From Chalara sp. BL73 (lineage: Eukaryota; Ascomycota; Leotiomycetes; Helotiales), in assembly GCA_918026815.1 (NCBI GenBank), contig CAKJVC010000013.1, forward strand, positions 62,001-126,000: DNA of 64,000 nucleotides, given 5' to 3'. This document shows positions 10,613 to 21,245 of the stretch, in pieces; within the stretch, counting starts at the first letter, position 1; every line of letters begins with the position of its first letter. Under the pieces are notes generated by a model. The model worked only from the letters and a program-made list of their open reading frames with translations. It was not told where the DNA came from and searched no databases. The position numbers and the translations under genes are program-made.

Positions 10613-13383
10613 ACTTTCAGGTGATCCTGGACGCGGAGGTTGTTCACACACTGGCTTCTTTCTGCTACTTGCGGACGGTGGGGACAATAAGTGTTAATCG
10701 GCAAAAAGCAAATGCTCCTTGCAGAAGTGCTATTGGGGCTTATAGTTCAACAATAAGCTTCCTCTCTGCCGAGCTTGGATTATGTAGAATTAAGCAGAAT
10801 TGGTGCCGCAATAAGGCGAGGTAGTGGTGTCCTAACGCTGGGAGTGCCTTAGCCATATTATTCCAAGCCTGAGGTAACCGACATCCCGTGATGAATTTCA
10901 TTTTGTATTAAATTCTTTTTTAACAGTATAACAGTTAAAATGCTGCCGTTTTTAGGAATTTACTAATCAGTCAAGGGCTGTTCGATACTTGGAACCGGAA
11001 AATTCGCCGAGCTGGAAGATGCAAAGTTTCGCTGGATAGCTTTTGAAATTAATCTTTTGTACTGAGGCTACCTTGTTCAAAAACAGCGCCAGAAATTCAC
11101 CTATGAAGGGCGAGTGGCTAGATGGCTTGCTAATCAAACAGCCCTTAGTTCCTGCACAACCAGATCCAGCCAACATGTCTTGGCATCCAGTACCTGCAAT
11201 ACTACCAAAATGAATATTTTGGGAGACTTTAGGAACTCTTTACAATTTGTTCAATTGCCTCTAGGGTACGCCGTTCATATTTTATCTAATTCTTCCTAAC
11301 TGTGTAAAGGAGGCTAATAGAAGGGATCGAAGACTGAATAGCTTCAGTATCTCTATTTGCCTCTGTGGCGTGATTTGAAAGCGGTGTGAATTAGAGCGTT
11401 TACACGTACTTATCATTGTGATGTCAGCGCACGGCATCAAGGAGCATCTTTGGCGTAAAGGTATTCACTAGGTTCTTGCCAGTCATTCGACGCATTAACA
11501 ATTGCTCAGGCTAACAGGTCGTTGGAAATCCAACCAACAGTGCTTATACATGTATGCGAATCGGCTTTCGCTCCATCGTAGACCGTTTCTATCATACATG
11601 GCGTTCCATGCTGAGATTGCCTCAAAGGACCATCACCAAAGAAGGCAGAGATCGCTATAAATAAGGAAAGAGACAATAATTTTGAAGAAACGTACAGACA
11701 TAAACCTTGTCTTGATCCTATTCAAGCGTTGGTAAAGTAGGTTTTAAGATGTTCTACCCCCGAGTTTCGCCAACGGGTTCTTTCCTCCATATACTTATCT
11801 TCCAGCAGCAACTGCCTTGTGAGGGGCAGTGTTTTTTAGACTGGTAGGGCTGAGTTTCGCTGGTCCTACGATCCTGGATCCCTGTCACCTCACACGATTT
11901 CAGGGCTCAACTTTAAAAATATGCATCACGACCTAAATAAGTCAGAATCAGCTAATAATTAACTGAGGAGAAGGCCCTAGCAGTTCTGTACGAGTACTCG
12001 ATATATTATTCTTACTTTAAATGGCGAACTCAAGTCGCTCTAAAGTATACTTTCTATGGAATTGGAGATCAGCATTTAGAGGTATCCACATCATCATTAA
12101 TTGTGGTATAATAGGTTCAGAAAAGCCACCTCGGACCGGCTCGTTTAGAGTTAATTTAATTGCTCCTCCCCTAAATAAAAATCGGTTGTGGGCCTGATAC
12201 CAGGGTACTTTTGTATGGCAAAACGGCCGTGCCACCCTTGTTCACGTGGGGAGGGAGTAACCTTATCCCTTCTCGTAATTTTCAAGATCCGAACCCGAAA
12301 GTTTAATTATTCCTCCTCCTCTTTCTCCGCGAATTCCGCGAGCCCGACGGAAGTAAGACCTACTGTCATGAGTGCAATATTCAGGGCCCAGAGGTACCTC
12401 TATTACGATGATGCTAAACTAAGGAAGGGGCGGCTAAGGCTCAGGAAACATCACTAAATACATAAATACTGCCGTTCGCTACCGTCCACATGTTTAGGCA
12501 GAAGTGAAGGTATGGCCTGAAGATGTAGACTGAAGGTGCAGCCGTAACAAGTTGTAGAGAATCGATGTGAGGTTCCAAAAAGGATCAGGCCTTTAAATGT
12601 GTGAAGGTTAGCGCCCTTGATCACCCTCGGGCTAACTCTCGACCGCTGTGCAATTGAGAATGTCGGGAACTAGCATGGAACAGAGAAGGGAACGGAACTA
12701 GATAAAAGAATGCTATAGATGGCATAAAATAGGGAATAGCAGAGAATGGGACAGAAGGAGGGTGGAGGGAGGTTGTACACATTTGCGGGCCCTCCCCTTT
12801 GTTCAATACCAAAAACCATCCCTTTGAGTTGTCCAAGGCCTGGGCCCTTACAGCATAACGGGGAAAAGCCCTGCACTGAAACGTTGCAACTCACAAATCC
12901 ATCGCCCTATTAGCCATGCTATTATCTTGAGCATAGTTGGTTAGCAGCCACAGGATCCAAATTTACCAGCACAAGTTGCCTCCTTCTACCATGGCCACGG
13001 GGAAAGTATACGCAGCAGGTGCTCACTAGAGAGGCAGTGCCAGCTACCCCTCCGGCCGCCTGGAGATTTTTGGAACTGTTTGGCTGACTACGAAGTAGCT
13101 ATGCTTGGCTAGTCCGAGCTAGCCTTGGACTGGCTAGTCGGTGCCAAGCGTTGACACCCATGATTATCAGACAACGCACTAGTTTCAAAATAGAGTTTAG
13201 TCCAGGTGCTTCCGCGCAACAGCTGTACATTTTTTTTTATTTATTGTTCAACATTGCGCATTCGTACACTGTATAATATTGATCGATTGCAAAGCACGAG
13301 CTGCGTGGGTTATAATCTTTCGTTTTGCTCGCGAAGAATTCAACCCTTCAATTATCTTTCCAATTACTTTGCAATTAGCTACA
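10613..13383. other. Intergenic, no gene seen
   Basis: About 2.8 kb without convincing coding sequence. Both flanking genes have their 5' ends here (APH leftward, LtrA-like rightward), so promoters for both should lie near the edges. A small cluster of GGCTAGTC/GGACTGGCTAG inverted pieces sits at 13098-13140. Purine-rich low-complexity sequence at 12660-12800 gives spurious open frames. Confidence 0.5.
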
Positions 13384-15359
13384 ATGTTTGAATTCACAAT
13401 TAGCCATGATTCAGAAGCAGACTCCACTCTAGAATCTGCATTGTAAGGATCACCTCAATGGCTTTCTCTTGAACACCTTCTGACAGCTCTAGAAATCCAA
13501 AAGAGTTGGAAGAGCACAAGATTGCACTCCTTCCGTGGATCCAATCACCTTTCAAGCACTCCGATACTGACGATTTGAATCTGGAACTACGCCATGAATC
13601 AAACAACTTAGAACTTTTTTTCGACCTGTTCTTCATCGCGAATCTTTCCACGTTTACTTCAACGCACTCCATTATCGACACGAACACTCTCGTGGCATAT
13701 ATTGGACTTTTTGCGATTCTATGGTTCACCTGGTTCCAGATTACCCTGCACGATGTTCGATTCAGCATTGATTCAGTGTACGAACGGGTGTGCAAGACTA
13801 TCCAGTTTATTATCTTCGTCGGGTTTGCCCTTGTGGGATCCTCCTTCAACCCTGGGGGAAAGGAACACAACAACACTGCGAGTCTCACGCAACCCCATGA
13901 ACCCTTGAAGCGATTGGCTCATCTTATATAGAGCTTTCGTATCCTATGCTGGCTTCTCTTTATGAGTCGTCTCCTATTTGCCATCCAATATGGCGTTGCG
14001 CTTTATTTCATCCGGAGAAAGACAAAGGCGCTGACATGGCCGATCTCCTTGACAATTACAGCCTTGGTTTTAATGGGTGGGGCTTTCTATTCTATGACTC
14101 CGGCATTTTCTCCCTCATCCGGGAATGGATTAGGAATCTACTATGTGTGGTATATCATTCTCGCCATTGAATTTGGAATCGTTATTGGACTCTCTTCAAT
14201 TTGGAGGCAACTCAGCTTCAGGAGCACGCATCTCATGGAGCGAATGGGGCTTCTCACCCTCATCGTCATTGGCGAAGGTGTTATTGGCGTCACGAAAACA
14301 GTTGGCAAGCTGATGGGCAAGTCCGGCGTGACTTTTGAAGGGTGCACTCTGGTCATTTGTATCATTCTTATTATGGTAGGTCGTCTTGGGAGATTTTGTT
14401 CCTCATGGCATCTGGGAGCCTAACCTTTGGTTGTGTAGATGTTTCTCTGGATGTTCTACTTTGACAACCGCCCTCAACACCATTACGGCACTGTCCGGCA
14501 GCAATTTTGGGCCGGGCTTCACTTTCCTCTTCACATCGGCATCGTTGGAGTACTCGAAGGGTCCCAACAGATTGCCATTGGCCGCTACATCTTCAAGAGC
14601 TTCATGAAGATCGAAAACGACATTCACGAATTTTGCGTCGAGCAGCACCTGGACGGCACTGCGTTAGCGAACGCCCTCACACAAGTAATGAAGGGATTAA
14701 AGTTGGAAGACAAACTGGAGAGTAGGGATCAGGCGGCACTCATCATGCAAGAATTATATAACTTGACAAACGTCACGGGCATCTGTTCAGCAGCCAACAC
14801 ATCGGATATTCCCGCCTTTTCGTCCATTCCATCCACCTTTGACGATATCATGATCGATATCTTGGGAGCCTTATTCCAAAACACGGGGATAAATCTTCCT
14901 TCGGGTGTGGATCCATCCGAGCTTGCCAGATCAACCTTCCTAACTGTGCATATCTATTACTGGGCATCGATCTGCCTCACAATGGCATCCTTCGCAGCGC
15001 TCTTCTGGCTCACTAAACACGAGGAGCAGAGGGCTGCTCTCTTCGAAAGAATCGCCTTGTACGGGAGAATTATCGCAGCAATTATCGCAGCCATATTCGT
15101 CACTGCGGTTGCTTCGAGGATATTCCTCTTTTATTTTATACGAAGTCCAGCCATTTTACCAACGGTTGCTTCCATCTTCGTTATAATCGTTGTGTGCGAT
15201 CGCGTTGGACGGCAACTGAGTGTGCATAAACTGAAGATGGGGGCGGCTTCTGCTCAGCAGAGCATTAAGCTCTCTCCATTTCGCCACGGATCCGGGCAGT
15301 CGGGGCAACCGGGCTCTGCTGGGTATATAAGAACACCGTCAATTAGTAGCTGTAACTAG
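13384..15359 (+). pseudogene. LtrA-family membrane protein with an in-frame stop
   Basis: Exon 1 is 13384-13442 (MFEFTISHDSE). A 44-nt intron (GTAAGG...CTGACAG) leads to exon 2 at 13487. A further intron, 14376-14438 (ATG|GTAGGT...TGTAG), leads to the last exon, ending at 15359. The protein is like the bacterial low-temperature-requirement A family: HESNNLELFFDLFF near the N-terminus, WFTWFQITLHDVRFS, SRLLFAIQYGV, and about eight to ten hydrophobic membrane segments, with a hydrophilic loop at about residues 320-420. The frame is interrupted once by TAG at 13929-13931 (LAHLI-stop-SFRILCWLLF), with no shift. An in-phase alternative intron 13833-13931 (GTGGGA...TATAG) would avoid it but deletes the conserved VGSSFNP loop. 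Function in fungi is unknown. Confidence 0.7.
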
Positions 15360-17307
15360 ATTCGGGATGGTATATCGGTGTACATAGTAGCGAGGTTGCA
15401 ATTTGGATTGTGGGTCAATATAATAGAGAGAATTGAGATGGAGGATATCCGATTCCGCCCTGATGATCGACTGCTGAAAGAAATGCGAAAGCTTAAGGCG
15501 CTTGAGCCAGAAGCAATAGCCACGTGGGGTGTCAGCGATAGTCTTGTCGATATTATACTGTCATGTTCAATGCATGCCAGTGACCTTTTATATTGAAATT
15601 GCCCACTATCAGGGCACTAATAGCTAATCTATTATTGGCCGTACCACATGATTCGCCCTCCTTCCCTTCCACAGCTCGGCTTATTTTAACCTTATATTTA
15701 ACGCCACAACCCTCTCTCGCCAATAACGCTTACTTTGTACCGTCTCCTTACTTCCGAGGCCCGCGTTTCAGGGTATCAGCGTGCACGGCGCGCTTTACGA
15801 GTCAGGCAGAAATGTAACTCACTCCCAAATGACTCAATCACATGACTTAGTGGCCATATGCTAGCCGTCACATGCTAACAAAGGCTTACTGGTTATTTAG
15901 ATTCGGAGGTTTAGACAGATACTATTAATCTATTAGAGCAGCGCTGTAGATTTTCAGAGTTTTGCAAGGGTGGCACAGACACGCAAGGCGTAATTGTCCG
16001 GCCTTGCACGAAAGTAGATGCGAAACCGTATCGATTCTTTGGGCGTTGTTGGTTAGTGGCTTTGCCTTCTTCAAAGCGGTGTTGACGAAACCTGGTTGGC
16101 ATCAAGTCTATCGTCATGCCTAAGGCCACGCAAACTTAACCCACATCCAGTTATTCTAGGCACCATTGCTAGAGTGATGGTTGTTGATGTGGCTAGTAAG
16201 CTTTCTCATTCTGGCTGAAGTGTTTCCCTACCTAAGGAAAGCGGATTTATAAAGCTTTGGATTTAGTATGCCTGCTATAAAGTATGTGGTTCTCCCGGAT
16301 GGCTACAAAAGCACATTCAGATAGGCCCTACCATGCCCATATCACTACTGCATGTGCACATAGTATGCACGCTAGATTCTGTCTGCAGGGGCTCTTAATT
16401 CAGGGACATTCAGCCAAAATAATAGGTCTCCTAGTCGATTTCTTCGCCACCAAATGTGTAGACATGCCGATAGAGCATCTTCTCTCTTGACCGGGTTAGA
16501 AATTAGAATCGAATATCGGGTGCGCATAAACAATGATAAGATTGCCTTTCATCAGCGGGCATCTGATTATTTAAGGGTCTAAAGTGATAGAGGTGGCCTA
16601 CATGGAACCCTCTTTCTCAAAACTCACCCCGAGATGGTGGCTCGAACGCTACCATATTCAATGGCAGGAATTTCGCACTCACATCTCGCCTATGTCATTT
16701 CTCGTATAATGCTCTTTCCATTCCTCTAAGTACTCGTCACCACCACTGATCTTCTCTCCTCACCGCCTTCATTCCTCCCTCCATTTCGCCATGTTTTGCT
16801 CCCAAGCGGTCGCTGCGTTGGCCTGACTAGGCCCCGCAAACTGCCAATCATATACTAGATGCATCAACACCTCTTCAGCTTATAATACTACGAGTTATGG
16901 AAAGGCAATTGTCTCTTCCTGTGCCTGTGCTGGCCGTCGTACTGCCATTCCAGGAACTATGAAGCTACTCAATATAACCACGGCCGCTCCCTGATCGTCG
17001 AAGTTTGACGCTCTTTAATAAACCCAGCAGTAATATTTCTAACTCTCTCGTATTGGATTTCTCCTACAGCACATCCTAACTAATGAGGGAGCAGCCAAGA
17101 CTTTGGCATGCATAGCGTTCTCGCCAACGACACCATTTCCATTATGGCAATGTTCGAAATGCAGAAAAGCACCGCGAACGAGCTCGAAGATATTGAGGGC
17201 GTTTACCACACATTTGTCCTTCAGGAAATGCCTAGGAGCGGCGCTGCTGTCTCTGCAAATAATGGCATTGGCAACACTTGGTCTATTGGCTTCACTAAGT
17301 CCAAGAT
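15360..17307. other. Intergenic, no gene seen
   Basis: No splice-supported gene. An open frame at 17108-17320 (with ANELEDIEGVYHTFVLQEMP) has protein-like composition and abuts the NmrA-like remnant, but it matches no family I know and has no clear gene structure. Confidence 0.4.
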
Positions 17308-18495
17308 TTGTACGTGCTAGTCCCTACTGGAGCTACCGGATATACCGGTGGAACTGTGTTTAACACTCTAGTTATTACTCATCCCGAGTATGATATTAGG
17401 GTTGTCCTCCGGGACCCGACTGCGAGTATCTCTAAGAAATATCCAAACGTTAAGATACCCAGAGGGGACGTCGACAAATCTTCTAAGACAGGCCGCTTCA
17501 GAGGCGGATATTGTAGTCCGTATGCCATCGCCCTGTGAAACCCCCACTTCTAGCGGATGAAGCTAACCGATACACACAAGATAACGGTAACTCAGACCAT
17601 GAGCCCGCTCTTCAAGCACTTCTTGATGGCCTGATTATGCGGGCCTCTGCCTCGTTACCCTCGTTCTATATTCACCTCAGCGGCACAGCTATCATCTTTC
17701 AGTGGGAAAACTTGGCGAGTTGGATCCGAAGGTGTGGTCGGACGTTGGTGACATCGACGCTATCTGGTCACTGCCAGCTCAAGCAATCCATCGCCAGACA
17801 GAGGCGCTAATCCAGAAAGCATGGACCACTCACGGTAATAAAGTTAAGACTGCTATCATCTCCCTACCAAACATTCACGGTAGAGGCACTGGCCCGGTCC
17901 GAATCGATGGCTTCTTTATGCCGGCCATCTACAAAGAGAGTTTGAAGATAGGAGCAACGTTTTACTTACGCCCGAGCTCTGACATATATTCCACGGTACA
18001 CGTCGAGGATGTCGCACAAGTCTTCCTGAAACTTGTGGAAGCTGCAGCCGTGGGCGGACAGGGCGCTGAGTGGGTCACAACGTACGTATAGAATATGATA
18101 TCTTTGCCTCGGTCCCTGTATTTTGCCATTCTCTTTCATGTTAATTTTAGCATCGGTAAAGTGCCGCCTGACGGCTTCCTCAATAGAGCTACTACTTCAC
18201 AACGAGCGAACAGATTTCTCAGTTTGATATAGCCAGTGCTACCGGAAAAATCCTTATATCTAAGGGGCTACTTCCTATTGAAGAACCGAAGCAGGTCTCG
18301 CTGGAGCAACTTGACGGTATGATTACCCAGATACCTCTTCCAGGCGCGGGGCGGCTTATATTCGGATCGAACCCGCGGTCGTGCGCGGACCGCGTTCAGA
18401 AGGTGCTAGGCTACGAGCCGAAGGAGCCAAAGTTCTTAGACATCCTTGAGGACGACTTGATAAGAGAGGCGGAAGGGAGCCTAAAGCAGGTATAG
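17308..18495 (+). pseudogene. NmrA-like / NAD(P)-dependent epimerase pseudogene
   Basis: Pieces of one Rossmann protein lie in order but in different frames. The dinucleotide motif VPTGATGYTGG with HPEYDIRVVLRDP is at 17308-17420, ASEADIVV near 17500, SDHEPALQALLDGL with FYIHLSGTAI to 17700, and then GKLGELDPKVWSD through STVHVEDVAQVFLKL to 18085. An intron-like gap (GTACGTATAG...TTTTAG) is followed by a C-terminal piece, ISQFDIASATGK to EAEGSLKQV, ending at TAG 18493-18495. The N-terminal part has frameshifts (around 17480-17530 and 17700) and no ATG. The family includes NmrA-type regulators and isoflavone-reductase-like enzymes. I consider it non-functional. Confidence 0.65.
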
Positions 18496-20716
18496 CAACA
18501 ACGGGTGTACTGCCCCAGGTGACGGGAAGCCTAGAGTACCAAAGTAGCATGCATAGGGATATATCCAAGCCTGTTTCTATTTGTTATGACCGTAGCCTGC
18601 AAACAAAGATGAAATAATCTAACAACTATGTTAGCCGGAGTGACGACGCAACTCTACTTTTTCTTTGGCTACTGAGAAATGCAGAGAAAATGCCGGGACG
18701 GCGGGTCCTTTTCATGAATAAATGGCATGGGCCTCATATTTCTGGGCTAGGATTGAGGCCGCAGCCTTTATTTCTCATAGTGGTGACTGCCTGCCTTTCA
18801 GGGAAATCGGCGTCGAAAAATGAGCTTTGCTCCTCCTGAGATCCCGGCCTATCATGCTAATTGACGAATGCTAAAACCCAAGGCAGATTCCGAAGCTAGT
18901 AAAAAAGTGCTCGAAAACACTAGCGCATATTCGTGATTCCCAGGATCAATAGCTCTTTTCGCATTATTAAGAACTCCGATATGCTTTTTGAGCTAGAGCC
19001 AAAAGACTTTAAGGCTTTAAGACTGCTGATAACTTGACAGGAGAGCGCGGGGAGCTGATAGCAATGGATTTGGAGGTTAAATATTATTTCGGGTCGGATG
19101 TCTTGAGCGAGGAGAAGAAGATGAACGTTGATTTTTTTATCTGGGGCATGTAGGACATAAGACCTAGCAACATTATGTAGGCGGTTCATAGACTGTGCCA
19201 AACTCTTTCTCTATCTACGTAATTTACATTCTATTGTTGATTGTGGTCCATCACAAAAATTTCTTCGAGCGGGTGGTTTTCAAATGGATCCAATATGAGA
19301 GAGCTAATTCAGTCGATCTATATCTAAACAATCCCTCTCTTCTTCTTCCTTGGTCAGCCTTCGTTTTCCGCTTTCTATTCCTCTTCCTCTTCGTTTTCCC
19401 TTCGTTTTCCTCTCCAGCCATGTCGACATCTCCATTTTGTCTTGTACTTCTCCCGTCTTGCATGAAGACACGATAATCCTTCTCGCAATAGGCACGCAAT
19501 AGTTTCCTCATATCCTCGTATACTCTGGTCTACGTTAGCATATTTGAAATGAACTCGGGCGCGTTCAAGTCTCAGATGGTAACGCACACTTCACGTTGGT
19601 TAGATCCAGGGATAAGGATTGCAGTTCCAATGTTAAATCTTAGGGAATACAGCAAGTTCCGGCCATTCCCGTCGTCCTCTTCAGCGGAAAAATTGTTTGC
19701 CGACAAGATCAAAGCATACGGATTGTTCATCTGGGTCTTACCAGGTTCGGAGGGAGGGAAGTTGAATTGGTAGTTTCTCATATGCTCTGCAGTACTCAGT
19801 CGGTGCCGGGGTGCCCGCTAATTCCCAACATCGTACTCATTATGGCCGTAGAACGAACCAGTGGCTCCTGAGGCAACCTAAGATGGTCAATGAGGGAGCC
19901 TTTGAGCACGGGAGCCAGGCATACTTTGAGGAAAGACTTCTCCATTTGTCCGTCAGAGAGTTCGGCGATTATTTCCGTACACCTTCCCACAAAGACATCC
20001 CACAAGCGTGGGAAGAAATCACTGTAGTTCCAGGGATTGGGAGGCCCTCGTCTGGTTAGCAAGCCTTTTCCTTTTCCCCAAGCTGAAGGAGCAGACCGTC
20101 TTACTTTCAATCACAGCCTCGTCTAGTGGAAAATCGCCAAAAGCACTAGGCGGTTTGATATCCTCTTCTGGCATGGCATCGTTTTTCTGGTTAACATGTG
20201 GATGGCTTGTCGACATCTTGAAGGATTCCAGAATGTCAAAATGATTGATATAGTGCTTCTGTAAACTGAAAAAGCTGTGTGCTCTAACTGAACTTGGGCG
20301 ATTGAAGTTAGAAAAAGAATTCGCATAAGAATCTCTCCTTGTATTTTAATTCAATTGTGCATTGTCCCACACCGTAGCGATTTTACTGAGCGGATAGAAA
20401 TTAAGCTCGCACATTGCGTCACACAACCCCCCAGTATGCTCCAAATCCCAATGCAAGACCCCGACAATCTGCGCAGATTTATTATGTGTAATTACAGTGC
20501 TTACTGGCATACCATCCAGACTATCTTACTGCAATGTCTGCCTGTTACTGATAAATATCATCGAGAACTGCTCTGTTCCAAAATCGGAATTCACAATCTT
20601 CTCGCGGGGTAAACGACCTTTCTCGGTGGATCGCGATCGAAATAACTTTCTGGGTGAAGTTTAATCGCGCCGCCTTGCGATTCAGAGGATGGTAAGAATC
20701 TGTCTCCTCCGCGCCA
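18496..20716. other. Intergenic, no gene recognised
   Basis: About 2.2 kb. On the minus strand between 20220 and 19570, three short overlapping frames have protein-like composition (for example WNYSDFFPRLWDVFVG), but I could not join them with splice sites or assign a family. The rest is AT-rich without structure. Confidence 0.4.
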
Positions 20717-20727
20717 GGCTGCGACCG
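20717..20727 (+). repeat. Target-site duplication, left copy
   Basis: GGCTGCGACCG, identical to 21210-21220 immediately outside the other end of the element. Confidence 0.8.
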
Positions 20728-20775
20728 GGGTTACAGTTGAGCCAGTCTAGAAAAATCTTGGCCCAGTCTAGAAAT
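20728..20775 (+). repeat. Left terminal inverted repeat of the MITE
   Basis: A 48-bp arm containing two copies of CCAGTCTAGAAA spaced by ATCTTGGC. It pairs with 21151-21198. Confidence 0.85.
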
Positions 20776-21150
20776 CGTAGCTTCAAGAGCTCAGCCAGTC
20801 TAGAAATCTCACCCCGGTATATGCCAAGCATAGAATAAGCTATGTCAAAATAACACGCTACGCGTTTTTTATAGCAAACGCGTATAATATAACTTTTACA
20901 ACTTTGTATTTTCGCGTTGATTAATTAATTCGACTATTAAAACTACTGTAAGTAAATTTGTAGCTTAGTATAAGTAAAACTTTTTATAAAGTATATATTT
21001 AGCATATGCTGAACATATGCTAAATAAATGCGCTAAGCTTATATCATGTATATGCCAAGCATAACCCTAACCAGATTTAGTTGCTCGCTTAAGTTCACCC
21101 AGTCTACAAATGAGCCAGACTAGAGCGCTTCTTAGCAAAATGCCAAGAAA

Positions 21151-21198
21151 ATTTCTAGACTGGGCCAAGATTTTTCTAGACTGGCCCAACTGGAACCC
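21151..21198 (-). repeat. Right terminal inverted repeat of the MITE
   Basis: Reverse complement of the left arm with two differences. Its outer end is followed by a tandem duplicate of the terminal 11 bp (21199-21209). Confidence 0.85.
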
Positions 21199-21209
21199 GA
21201 CTGGAACCC

Positions 21210-21220
21210 GGCTGCGACCG
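21210..21220 (+). repeat. Target-site duplication, right copy
   Basis: GGCTGCGACCG, identical to 20717-20727. Confidence 0.8.
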
Positions 21221-21245
21221 AAGTTCTAATCAAATACACAGCATC

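Larger units (their letters stand above)
20728..21209. mobile_element. MITE-like non-autonomous DNA transposon (482 bp)
   Basis: The two ends are near-perfect inverted copies of 48 bp: 20728-20775 against 21151-21198, with two mismatches by eye. Both begin GGGTT(A/C)CAGTT and contain GCCAGTCTAGAAAAATCTTG in the left orientation. The right end carries an extra 11 bp (21199-21209), a tandem copy of its own terminus. The element is flanked by the direct repeat GGCTGCGACCG (20717-20727 and 21210-21220), a target-site duplication. The interior is AT-rich with no open frame and has extra subterminal CAGTCTAGAAAT copies and a duplicated TATATGCCAAGCATA. An 11-bp duplication with long inverted repeats resembles Mutator-like elements; that class is inferred. 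Confidence 0.85.

Noticed and set aside
12660..12900. Two open minus-strand frames of about 70 codons
   Set aside because: Low-complexity pyrimidine-rich sequence, no motif, overlapping each other in different frames.
19570..20240. Overlapping minus-strand frames (19572-19781, 19796-20110, 20019-20216) as one gene
   Set aside because: Protein-like composition, but no splice signals join them in phase and no family is recognised. The plus strand is equally open.
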